Source of the DNA: JBNGDW01 sp049975325
GTDB taxonomy: Bacteria > Cloacimonadota > Cloacimonadia > JGIOTU-2 > JBNGDW01
Length of the DNA stretch: 10,687 nt
Direction: 5' to 3'
Assembly (NCBI GenBank): GCA_049975325.1
Contig: JBNGDW010000060.1
Span: forward strand, 1 to 10,687
The notes beneath the pieces are model-generated. The model had not been told where the DNA came from. It ran no database searches and worked only from the letters and a program-made list of their open reading frames with translations. The position numbers and the translations under genes are program-made. The number at the start of each line of letters is the position of its first letter. Positions within the stretch are counted from its first letter, which is position 1. Positions 1 to 6,677 of this stretch are shown in pieces.

Positions 1-1
1 C

Positions 2-100
2 AATATGACAAACTCACTTATAAAAGATGGCTTTATAGTTCCACCTCCACAAGAGATGCTACAGGAATCGATTAAATGGGCAATTGAACAGGTTTCATAA
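2..100 (+). CDS. 3' end of an unidentified protein gene
   Basis: An open frame enters from the left edge and ends at TAA 98-100, leaving 32 codons. The visible C-terminus includes the stretch DGFIVPPPQEMLQESIKWAIE, with a PPP turn followed by what looks like an amphipathic terminal helix. I do not recognise the family from this fragment. The frame is supported by being open across the whole fragment and by its plausible residue composition. The next gene on this strand starts 170 bases downstream behind its own promoter-like site, so this gene probably belongs to a separate transcription unit. Confidence 0.5.
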   Translation, partial: NMTNSLIKDGFIVPPPQEMLQESIKWAIEQVS

Positions 101-129
101 AATCTGCATCTGAATTCCAAAATCCGCAT
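99..129. repeat. Short imperfect direct repeat, 20-base period
   Basis: AAAATCTGCAT (99-109) recurs as AAAATCCGCAT (119-129), 10 of 11 bases identical, starting right at the stop codon of the partial gene. The function is unknown. It may be a chance match in AT-rich spacer. Confidence 0.3.
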
Positions 130-150
130 ATAGAGCAGAATCTTTTTCTG

Positions 151-196
151 AAGCTGTAGTAAATTAAAGCCTTCGTAGCGGAGAAAGTTACAGCTT
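151..196. repeat. Nested inverted repeat (possible RNA hairpin/terminator)
   Basis: AAGCTGTAGT (151-160) pairs with GTTACAGCTT (187-196): eight Watson-Crick pairs plus two G-U pairs. Inside the loop, CTTCG (171-175) pairs with CGGAG (179-183) around a 3-base loop. On the + strand the structure is followed by a GGCCCC stretch and a T4 run at 207-210. That fits only loosely with an intrinsic terminator for the upstream partial gene. A further 6-bp inverted repeat, AGTAGG 197-202 with CCTACT 225-230, overlaps the -35 box of the downstream promoter. A structured leader or attenuator is an alternative, but the predicted transcription start lies downstream of all of it. Confidence 0.4.
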
Positions 197-220
197 AGTA
201 GGCCCCTTTTGCACTTTTGT

Positions 221-249
221 TTGACCTACTTAAAAAGCAGCAATAAATT
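221..249 (+). promoter_or_regulatory. Candidate sigma70-type promoter for the HtrA-like gene
   Basis: TTGACC (221-226) and TAAATT (244-249) are separated by 17 bases. They match the housekeeping consensus at five and four of six positions. Transcription would start near 256, giving a leader of about 15 nt to ATG 271, or about 27 nt to ATG 283. This assumes that the organism uses a standard sigma70-like specificity. Confidence 0.5.
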
Positions 250-270
250 GTCTGTATCTTTGGACCTATT

Positions 271-1524
271 ATGAGAGGAAGGATGAAAACCAAAAATATC
301 ATAATATTCGGAATCATTGTAGTTCTCTTAAATTTCGGAATTACCACATATCTGATACAGAAATACGATGCAGCGAGGTCAACCCAGCAGGTACTGGAAG
401 TATTGAGCAGCAGGCCTGTAATGGAAAGGCCAATTGCAGACTCTTCCTCAATCAGGGATACACAGTTGACAAAACCCCTACCTCAATTTGCCGTCTCACG
501 CGAGAATGCAATTACAAATGCGGTGAATTTGGTACAATCATCAGTTGTAAGTGTCAATGTCGTGAAAACGGAAGTGGTACAGGCTGATCCATTTGGTTCA
601 CTATTTTTTGATTTTTGGGGTGGATTTTTCCCCCGCCAATATGAAAGAAGAGTTGAAAGTCTGGGCTCAGGTGTAATTATTAGTGAGGATGGCTACATCA
701 TTACAAATAGCCATGTTGTAGAAGGTGCTACAGAAATAAAAGTAATCTGTCCAGATGGCAGCAATTTTGATGCGGAGCTTATCGGAAGCGACGCCATAAA
801 CGATGTCGCTGTGCTTAAAATAAATGGGAAACATCTTCCTTTTGCCAAACTTGGGAACTCTGATAATATCATTATAGGTGAATGGGCAATCGCCCTGGGA
901 AATCCTTTCGGTTTCGTTATGAAAGACCCCAGACCCACTGTAACCGTTGGCGTGATTTCAGCAATGGACAGAAACTTCCATATACAAGAGGATAATAAAG
1001 TCTACAAAAAAATGATTCAAACAGATGCAGCTATAAATCCTGGTAATAGTGGGGGGCCTCTCGTCAATATTAACGGCGAGGTCATTGGAATTAATTCATT
1101 CATCTTTACAAAAAGTGGCGGCAGTTTAGGTATTGGATTTGCAATTCCGATAAATCGAGTACGAGGCATTGCCCGGGAAATTATCACCTATGGAGGAATA
1201 CGCCCAATCTGGTTCGGTTTCAAAGTTCAGGATATAACCCCAGCAATTGCATATGGCCTTGGATTAGAAACCACAAAAGGAGTAATCGTATCATATATTG
1301 ATGAAGGAGGTCCGGCAGAGAAAGCAGGACTTAAGCGCGGGGATATCATCATAAAAATAAATGACGAGATTGTGGAAGATGCTGACGATGCAGAAATTGC
1401 TGTCTCTGATCTGAAAATTGGAGAAGAAGTAAAGTTGGTAATTATCAAAAATGGTGAGGAAAAGACTCTTACATTAATCCCTCAAGAATATAAAGACAAA
1501 CCAAGCTCTTTCTTCAAACTATAA
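271..1524 (+). CDS. htrA: HtrA/DegS-like membrane-anchored serine protease with one PDZ domain
   Basis: An envelope-quality-control serine endoprotease of the trypsin-like S1C (HtrA) family, 417 residues. Residues about 9-29 form a hydrophobic signal anchor behind a basic N-terminus. The protease domain spans about 75-305 with a complete triad: His148 (TNSHVV), Asp178 (NDVAVL) and Ser260 (NPGNSGGPL). A glycine/aromatic-rich loop at 106-122 (DPFGSLFFDFWGGFFP) resembles the LA loop of the family. A single PDZ domain fills about 312-404. One anchor plus one PDZ is the DegS/HtrA-like layout rather than the two-PDZ DegP layout. ATG 271 is used here. ATG 283 has a better upstream GAGAGG and would shorten the protein by four residues. 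murJ follows after 36 bases with no clear promoter, so co-transcription is likely. Whether it acts as a stress sensor or a general protease is not visible. Confidence 0.93.
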   Translation: MRGRMKTKNIIIFGIIVVLLNFGITTYLIQKYDAARSTQQVLEVLSSRPVMERPIADSSSIRDTQLTKPLPQFAVSRENAITNAVNLVQSSVVSVNVVKTEVVQADPFGSLFFDFWGGFFPRQYERRVESLGSGVIISEDGYIITNSHVVEGATEIKVICPDGSNFDAELIGSDAINDVAVLKINGKHLPFAKLGNSDNIIIGEWAIALGNPFGFVMKDPRPTVTVGVISAMDRNFHIQEDNKVYKKMIQTDAAINPGNSGGPLVNINGEVIGINSFIFTKSGGSLGIGFAIPINRVRGIAREIITYGGIRPIWFGFKVQDITPAIAYGLGLETTKGVIVSYIDEGGPAEKAGLKRGDIIIKINDEIVEDADDAEIAVSDLKIGEEVKLVIIKNGEEKTLTLIPQEYKDKPSSFFKL

Positions 1525-1560
1525 TATTCTTCCCCATTCTAAAGACCTTCTTGAGACAGT

Positions 1561-3111
1561 ATGGATAAAAAGAAAGAGAGCCTAACCAAAAATGTAGGGA
1601 AAATCTCAACCGGGACATTTCTTAGTCGGATTTCAGGACTGCTTCGTGATATCACGATTACACATTTTCTTGGCGCCACATGGGTAGCCGACAGCTTTGG
1701 AGTTGCTTTTGTTATCCCCAATATGCTTCGTGGACTTTTTGGCGAAGGAGCCCTTTCAGCTGCCTTTATACCGCTCTATATAGAATTTAAAGAGAAAAAA
1801 ACTAAAAAAGAAACTATACAATTTGCTCTAAATATACTCTCATTAGTTCTAATCGTTCTGATAATCTTAGTTCTTTTAGGTATTCTTCTCACTCCCATAA
1901 TTGTGCGTATTATCGCGCCAGGTTTTGAAGCCCAGGCACGAGAGTTAACAATATCACTAACACGAGTCTTATTCCCCTATCTACTCCTTATTGGACTTAC
2001 CTCAACTAGTATTGCCATACTTAATGCTCATTCTATATTTTTCTTTCCCTCCTTTTCTCCTGCTCTCTTTAATCTCGGTATTATTCTGCCTGTGGTGATC
2101 CATTCCATTATATTTAAATCAACATTGGAGCAGAAAGTCTACATATTTACTGCCGGAGTATTAATTGGTGGGCTCTGCCAACTGCTGATGAATCTACCAC
2201 TTCTTAAAAAGGTCGGTTACCGCCTAAAATTCTATCTCAATCTAAAACAGAAAGAAATCTCTCAAGTATGGAAAAGAATGATCCCTGGGATAATCGGCTT
2301 GGGTATACGGGAAGTAAATGTGGTTGTGGACACCCTTCTTGCCTCCTTTCTGGTTACAGGGAGTGTGGCTGCGCTCCAGTATGGTAACCGCCTTATGCAG
2401 TTGCCTCTTGGCGTATTCGGTATAGCGGTTGGTACCGCTGCTCTGCCCCTCTTTTCCAAACAAACCGCTACTAATAAAACTGATGAGCTAAAAGCCTCGG
2501 TTCAAGATGCGCTGAATCTTATCCTTTTGATTATGATTCCCATAACCGTTCTCATTATTGTCATAGGAAAAGATGCAATTGCTCTTGTCTATCTCCACGG
2601 CAGATTTGACCAGACAGCTCTGAGGATGACATATTCCGCCCTTGTTTTCTACTCTCTTGGGCTCGTCTCGCACAGTTGTGTAAGAATCTTTGCTCCAACC
2701 TTTTTTGCCCTAAAAGACACAAAAACTCCTGTTAAAATTGCTGTAATAGCAGCTATCTGCAATATTCTGTTAGATTTGATACTAATAAGATTCCTACAAC
2801 TTCGTGGGCTTGCTCTGGCAACATCGCTTGCTGCAACTATTCAGGGTATCTTTCTATACATTCTGATAAATAACAGAATAGGTCGGCTTAACTTTAAAGC
2901 CCTGTTTATCAATACAGTTAAAATACTTATCATCTCGTGCATAATTGGTTGGGTTGCCCACTTTCTAAGCCAGGTGGCTATACCGTGGCAGCTAAATGAA
3001 AAACTACTTTTACTGATTAGACTGCTAATTATTATCTGCGTCTCGAGTTTGCTTTACTGGGCAGGACTCCATCTCTTTAATGTTAAGTCAAAGCGATTGC
3101 TAAGATTGTAA
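1561..3111 (+). CDS. murJ: Lipid II flippase MurJ (MviN family)
   Basis: A polytopic inner-membrane flippase of the MOP superfamily that moves the peptidoglycan precursor lipid II across the cytoplasmic membrane. At 516 residues it has the normal length, with roughly 14 hydrophobic segments. The N-terminal MviN signature is intact: Arg23 and Arg29 in SRISGLLRD, Asp44, and VIPNMLRGLFGEGALSAAFIP at about 51-71 with Arg57 and Glu62. The second conserved block, QYGNRLMQLPLGVFGIAVG (273-291), holds Arg277. These correspond to the central-cavity charged residues needed in the E. coli protein, by family knowledge. Upstream of ATG 1561 there is only a weak GAG as a ribosome site, so translation may depend on the gene 36 bases upstream. 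Its presence implies that the organism makes peptidoglycan. Confidence 0.95.
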   Translation: MDKKKESLTKNVGKISTGTFLSRISGLLRDITITHFLGATWVADSFGVAFVIPNMLRGLFGEGALSAAFIPLYIEFKEKKTKKETIQFALNILSLVLIVLIILVLLGILLTPIIVRIIAPGFEAQARELTISLTRVLFPYLLLIGLTSTSIAILNAHSIFFFPSFSPALFNLGIILPVVIHSIIFKSTLEQKVYIFTAGVLIGGLCQLLMNLPLLKKVGYRLKFYLNLKQKEISQVWKRMIPGIIGLGIREVNVVVDTLLASFLVTGSVAALQYGNRLMQLPLGVFGIAVGTAALPLFSKQTATNKTDELKASVQDALNLILLIMIPITVLIIVIGKDAIALVYLHGRFDQTALRMTYSALVFYSLGLVSHSCVRIFAPTFFALKDTKTPVKIAVIAAICNILLDLILIRFLQLRGLALATSLAATIQGIFLYILINNRIGRLNFKALFINTVKILIISCIIGWVAHFLSQVAIPWQLNEKLLLLIRLLIIICVSSLLYWAGLHLFNVKSKRLLRL

Positions 3112-3132
3112 AACAGCGATCCTTCCACCAAA

Positions 3133-3160
3133 TTGTCAATTGTAAAGATTTACTTATACT
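3133..3160 (+). promoter_or_regulatory. Candidate promoter giving a leaderless uvrC transcript
   Basis: TTGTCA (3133-3138) and TATACT (3155-3160) are 16 bases apart, each a five-of-six match to the sigma70 consensus. Only 10 bases separate the -10 box from ATG 3171. Transcription starting 6-8 bases after the -10 would therefore leave at most a few untranslated bases. An alternative -10, TACTAT (3157-3162), has an 18-base spacer. Confidence 0.55.
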
Positions 3161-3170
3161 ATAAATCATA

Positions 3171-4988
3171 ATGACAACAGGTAACAAAATTCAGAACAAA
3201 CTAAAACTTCTCCCAGAGAATCCCGGAGTCTATCTTATGAAAAACGATTCCGGAAAAATAATATATGTTGGAAAATCAAAGAATCTAAAAAAGAGAGTAT
3301 CTTCTTACTTTACCAAAAATCAAGAGTTCCCCCAAAAACAAATCATGGTATCACAAATAAAGGATTTTGATTATATAGTTACAAGAAACGAGGTTGAGTC
3401 CCTGATTCTTGAGGCAAATTTGATAAAACAATATAAGCCTCGCTTTAATGTCGCTCTAAAGGATGATAAAAAATATCCATATATAAAGATTGATATCAAA
3501 AATCCCTTCCCGCGGGCTATAGTGACTCGTAGAATTCAATCTGATGGCTCAAAGTACTTCGGTCCCTATACAGAAGCGCATTCAATCAGAAATACCCTTA
3601 ATACATTGGAAAAAATCTTCCGACTCCGTACATGCACTCGGGACATCCCCAAAAATAACAAACAAAACCCATTTCAAAGACCCTGTTTGAACTTTCAAAT
3701 TAACAAATGCGATGCTCCCTGTATAGGCAATATTGATTATCCTACATATCAGAAGAAAATCCAGCAGGTTATACTCTTTCTTCGTGGGAATACAGAGGCT
3801 GTAATATCCGAATTGCAAAAAGAGATGAAGAAAGCAGCAGAAGCCACCAATTTTGAAGAAGCAGCAAAACTACGCGACCAGATACAAGAAATCCAGCGAA
3901 TTTCAACTAAACAGGTTGTTACAAAACTTGTTAGAGAAAATTTAGACGCAATAGGTATCTCCCAAGAGGAAAAACTTTGTTGTGTTGTCTTGTTAAAAGT
4001 ACGGGAAGGGCGACTTATCAAAAAAGAACATTACTTTCTAGAACATGCTGAAGATGAAGCGATAGAATTTATTCTTGCTCGATTTATCCCGCAATATTAT
4101 ACTCAACAAGAGGATATCCCCAAAAAGATTCTGGTAAATACGATACCAGAAGATGTAGACCTTATTGCACAATGGTTACACACAGAGTTTGTTGTTCCTC
4201 ACCGTGGTGATAAATATCAACTTCTAAAGATGGCTAATCAAAATGCATTTATGCAACTTGATGAAAAAAGGCTATCTCATTTGAAATCGACCTATCGGAC
4301 AGTATTTGTCGTGAAGGAGCTAAAAGATGCTCTCCATCTTTCAACATTTCCCAGAAAAATCGCAGCCTTTGATGTCTCCAATCTGCAAGGGAAAGAGGCG
4401 GTTGCATCAATGGTGTTTTTTGATAATGGAAAACCAAAAAAGAGTCAATACAGAAGATATAAAATAAAAAATGTACGAGGCATAAACGATTATGAAATGA
4501 TCGAGGAGGCTGTTACTCGTTATCTTTCACACCTTGATGAAGAAAATGTAGAAGAGCCGGATATGATTTTAATAGATGGGGGTAAGGGACAACTTGCCTT
4601 TGCACAAAAAGCCTTAAAAAAATATCACTATGACATCTCCCTCTTCGCCATTGCAAAAAGGCTGGAAGAGGTATTTACCGTAGGGCAAAAAGAACCAATT
4701 GTTATCGCTCGTACTTCTCAAGCATTAAGATTGCTGCAAAGGATTCGAGATGAAGCACATAGATTCGCAATAACCTATCACAAGACACTCAGGGACAGGA
4801 AGACCTCTTTTTCGGAATTGGATAGCATACCTGGAATTGGAGAAAAAAGGAAGCTCCTGTTGCTCAAGAAGTTTCATTCAGTTGTAGAAATTAAAAAGGC
4901 ATCAGTAGAGGAGTTAGAAGAAGCCCCTGGCATCAGCAAGAAACTAGCCAAAATTATCTACGCCCATTTACACAAAACCCCTGCATAA
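3171..4988 (+). CDS. uvrC: UvrABC excision nuclease subunit C
   Basis: The nuclease subunit of nucleotide excision repair, which cuts on both sides of a lesion after UvrA/UvrB recognition. It has 605 residues and all domains. A GIY-YIG nuclease lies at about 14-95 (PGVYLM, IIYVGKSKNLKKR with Arg42, and Glu76). A four-cysteine motif follows: Cys155, Cys172, Cys180 and Cys184, reported in the family as an iron-sulfur site. A UVR coiled-coil motif sits at about 205-240, the RNase H-like nuclease domain at about 395-540 with Asp401, Asp469 and His530, and a C-terminal double helix-hairpin-helix at about 548-602. The start is fixed by an in-frame TAA at 3162-3164, three codons upstream, and by the GIY motif shortly after. 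No Shine-Dalgarno sequence precedes it. The stop codon is inside the terminator stem. Nothing looks truncated. Confidence 0.97.
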   Translation: MTTGNKIQNKLKLLPENPGVYLMKNDSGKIIYVGKSKNLKKRVSSYFTKNQEFPQKQIMVSQIKDFDYIVTRNEVESLILEANLIKQYKPRFNVALKDDKKYPYIKIDIKNPFPRAIVTRRIQSDGSKYFGPYTEAHSIRNTLNTLEKIFRLRTCTRDIPKNNKQNPFQRPCLNFQINKCDAPCIGNIDYPTYQKKIQQVILFLRGNTEAVISELQKEMKKAAEATNFEEAAKLRDQIQEIQRISTKQVVTKLVRENLDAIGISQEEKLCCVVLLKVREGRLIKKEHYFLEHAEDEAIEFILARFIPQYYTQQEDIPKKILVNTIPEDVDLIAQWLHTEFVVPHRGDKYQLLKMANQNAFMQLDEKRLSHLKSTYRTVFVVKELKDALHLSTFPRKIAAFDVSNLQGKEAVASMVFFDNGKPKKSQYRRYKIKNVRGINDYEMIEEAVTRYLSHLDEENVEEPDMILIDGGKGQLAFAQKALKKYHYDISLFAIAKRLEEVFTVGQKEPIVIARTSQALRLLQRIRDEAHRFAITYHKTLRDRKTSFSELDSIPGIGEKRKLLLLKKFHSVVEIKKASVEELEEAPGISKKLAKIIYAHLHKTPA

Positions 4989-5006
4989 TGAGATGTTATG
5001 CAGGGG
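4978..5006. terminator. Bidirectional intrinsic terminator between convergent genes
   Basis: CCCCTGCATAA (4978-4988) and TTATGCAGGGG (4996-5006) form a perfect 11-bp stem with a 7-base loop. The left arm contains the last codons and the TAA stop of uvrC. On the minus strand the stem is followed directly by TTTTGTG, a usable U-tract for the leftward operon that ends at 5033. On the plus strand the T-run comes later, at 5021-5024. The convergent setting makes a shared terminator likely. Confidence 0.8.
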
Positions 5007-5024
5007 CCAATGGCTTGGTCTTTT
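5005..5024 (+). terminator. Secondary small hairpin with T-run, rightward
   Basis: GGCCAA (5005-5010) pairs with TTGGTC (5015-5020) through one G-U pair and a TGGC loop, and is followed by TTTT (5021-5024). It shares bases 5005-5006 with the larger stem, so the two hairpins cannot both be fully formed. It may supply the terminating hairpin for uvrC transcripts. Confidence 0.4.
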
Positions 5025-5032
5025 GTCCTAAA

Positions 5033-5386
5033 TTATGTAGAGTGGGTAGAGATATCTTTAAGACTTCGCTCTTCTAAACCCTCAAATTTCCTTTCCTTAA
5101 AAGTTACCTCAGCGCCATCGAACTGTTTTTTTATATCTTCAATTACTTTCTCTGGCTCTTTTGTATGGATAAGTTTAAGATGCTTATAACGATTACATAC
5201 AGTTATTACTGCCTGTGATGGAGCTGTTGAAACCACCAAGTATATAAAATGTAGGTCTTTTCGTTTTTCAAGATAATACTCCATTTTAGGAATATCGTCT
5301 TCTGTAAGTTTATCAGCATAAACAAATGCTATAATCTTCTTATGGCTTTTGGGGGAGACTTTACTTCTTGTTAGTCGGTGCTTCAT
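5033..5386 (-). CDS. Unrecognised 117-residue alpha/beta protein coupled to a receiver gene
   Basis: I do not recognise the family. The protein is soluble, with no signal peptide or membrane segment, a basic N-terminus (about residues 1-18) and an acidic/basic tail. The pattern alternates: strand KIIAFVYA (17-24), helix about 28-44, strand FIYLVVST (47-54), helix about 57-68, strand LKLIH (70-74), helix about 77-89, strand AEVTFKE. That resembles a Rossmann-like or crotonase/ClpP-type beta-alpha-beta layout. The strand-then-STAPS turn is loosely reminiscent of the serine-dehydrogenase-proteinase group but lacks its glycine pair, so this is speculation. ATG 5386 overlaps the stop of the receiver gene (ATGA) and has a strong GGAGG at 5391-5395, which argues that it is really translated. 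It is the last gene of the leftward cluster, ending at the shared terminator. Confidence 0.8.
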   Translation of the reverse strand: MKHRLTRSKVSPKSHKKIIAFVYADKLTEDDIPKMEYYLEKRKDLHFIYLVVSTAPSQAVITVCNRYKHLKLIHTKEPEKVIEDIKKQFDGAEVTFKERKFEGLEERSLKDISTHST

Positions 5387-5766
5387 AGGTCCTCCTGATT
5401 TTTATTTTTTAATGTACTACTGATTTTATCGAGTAATTCTTTTGTCTCAAACGGTTTAAAAATTATATCATGAAGTCCATTTCGCTTTGCTTTCACCAGA
5501 ACATGACCAGGATCATAGCCAAATCCTGTCATCATAATAATCGGCACCTTGTCATTAAAATTTCTTATTTGGGAATACAATTCATAGCCGTCCATATCAG
5601 GCATAGCAATATCACACAGGATAAGGTCTATCTTTTCCTCGCGGAGATTCTGGATTGCATCAAATCCATTATCAGTAGTTATAACATGGAAATTATACTT
5701 TTCCAATTGCCATTTTAGATAATCCAGTGTATCTCGTTCGTCATCAACTATAAGAATAGTATGCAC
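5383..5766 (-). CDS. Stand-alone response-regulator receiver protein
   Basis: A single CheY-like receiver domain of 127 residues with no output domain, so it probably acts by protein-protein contact or phosphotransfer. The phosphoacceptor site is complete: acidic pair Asp8-Asp9 (VDDE), phosphoacceptor Asp52 (LILCDIAMPDMDG), Thr80 (MMTG) and Lys104 (FKPF). The stretch GFGYDPGHVLVKA (81-93) before the FKPF is longer and more specific than in typical CheY proteins and suggests a distinct receiver subgroup. Translation starts at a GTG whose first base is the last base of the purC stop (TAGTG, 1-base overlap), and the gene's own stop overlaps the next start (ATGA). No histidine kinase lies in the window, so the phosphodonor is unknown. 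Coupling to purC points to co-expression, not necessarily to a shared function. Confidence 0.92.
   Translation of the reverse strand: MHTILIVDDERDTLDYLKWQLEKYNFHVITTDNGFDAIQNLREEKIDLILCDIAMPDMDGYELYSQIRNFNDKVPIIMMTGFGYDPGHVLVKAKRNGLHDIIFKPFETKELLDKISSTLKNKNQEDL
5391..5396 (-). promoter_or_regulatory. Strong Shine-Dalgarno site inside the receiver gene's last codons
   Basis: On the minus strand AGGAGG lies 4 bases before ATG 5386 and within the final codons of the receiver gene. It fixes the start of the 117-residue protein and supports coupled translation through the ATGA junction. Confidence 0.8.
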
Positions 5767-6644
5767 TATAAAAGCTTTTTCCCAGTAATTTTTTGGAAAG
5801 CAAGTAGGTAGCGTTCCCGAGTTTTATCGATAATAAGGGGTGGTAAAGGAAGCATATCTTCTGACACTTCCCCCCTTAGACCTTGACCAACTCCTTTTTT
5901 TGCCAGATAATCACGAACAAACTGCTTATCATAACTTTTCGGAGTGGTGCCGATTTGGTAAGTCGCCTTATCCCAAAATCGTGATGAATCAGGGGTAAGG
6001 AGCTCGTCAATTAGAATAAGTTCTCCATCAACAATACCAAATTCAAATTTTGTATCCGCGAGAATAATATCGCGTTTCAAAAGATAGTTGTGCGCGTAGT
6101 TATAGATTTTCAGGCTCACCTCCTTAAGCTTATTAGCAATCTCTTCGCCTGTGGCTTTTTTTAAGGAAGAAAAATCAATATTCTCATCATGTCCAATGTC
6201 TGCTTTTGTAGAAGGAGTAAAAAGAGGTTCAGGTAGAGGTGCCGATTCCCTTAATCTTGCCGGTAGATTTATGCCACAAACCTTACCGGTAGCCTCATAA
6301 TCTCGCCAGGCAGAGCCAGTAATATATCCTCGCACAATAAATTCAAATGGAAGTCTTTCGGCCTTCTTCACAAGCATCGAACGAAGGTTAAAGTTATCAA
6401 TCTGTACCTGAAAATACTCTGGAAAATCATCTACATTATCAGATATAAAATGATTGGAAATTATCGGTTCGGTCTCTTTAAACCAAAATTTCGAAAGTTG
6501 GGTAAGCACTTTCCCTTTGTCTGGAATTTCACAAGGAAGTACATAATCAAAAGCCGAGATTCTATCAGAGGCTACTATAACCAGTTTATCGCCGAGATCA
6601 TAGATATCTCGAACTTTGCCTTTTTTTATTGGGTATTCCTCCAT
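5766..6644 (-). CDS. purC: Phosphoribosylaminoimidazole-succinocarboxamide (SAICAR) synthase
   Basis: Catalyses the ATP-dependent joining of aspartate to CAIR, giving SAICAR in de novo purine synthesis, in the cytoplasm. At 292 residues it belongs to the longer form (as in yeast Ade1) rather than the roughly 237-residue E. coli form. Visible signatures are KVRDIYD (10-16), SDRISAFD (26-33), LPFEFIVRGYITGS (98-111), PEPLFTPSTKA..GHDENI (139-156), ILADTKFEFG (194-203) and DELLTPDSSRFW (213-224). All are intact. The start ATG 6644 is fixed by a run of in-frame stops directly upstream. AGAGGA abuts the ATG almost without spacing, an unusual ribosome site. osmC lies 33 bases upstream, and the receiver gene overlaps its stop by one base. 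No other pur genes are nearby, and no purine riboswitch is visible. Confidence 0.96.
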   Translation of the reverse strand: MEEYPIKKGKVRDIYDLGDKLVIVASDRISAFDYVLPCEIPDKGKVLTQLSKFWFKETEPIISNHFISDNVDDFPEYFQVQIDNFNLRSMLVKKAERLPFEFIVRGYITGSAWRDYEATGKVCGINLPARLRESAPLPEPLFTPSTKADIGHDENIDFSSLKKATGEEIANKLKEVSLKIYNYAHNYLLKRDIILADTKFEFGIVDGELILIDELLTPDSSRFWDKATYQIGTTPKSYDKQFVRDYLAKKGVGQGLRGEVSEDMLPLPPLIIDKTRERYLLAFQKITGKKLL

Positions 6645-6677
6645 TCCTCTTCAAAAATTTTATCATGGGCATTTTCA

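Noticed and set aside
4998..5189. 63-codon plus-strand open frame after uvrC
   Set aside because: It begins inside the terminator stem and lies antisense to the 117-residue gene, which has the better ribosome site and protein-like pattern.
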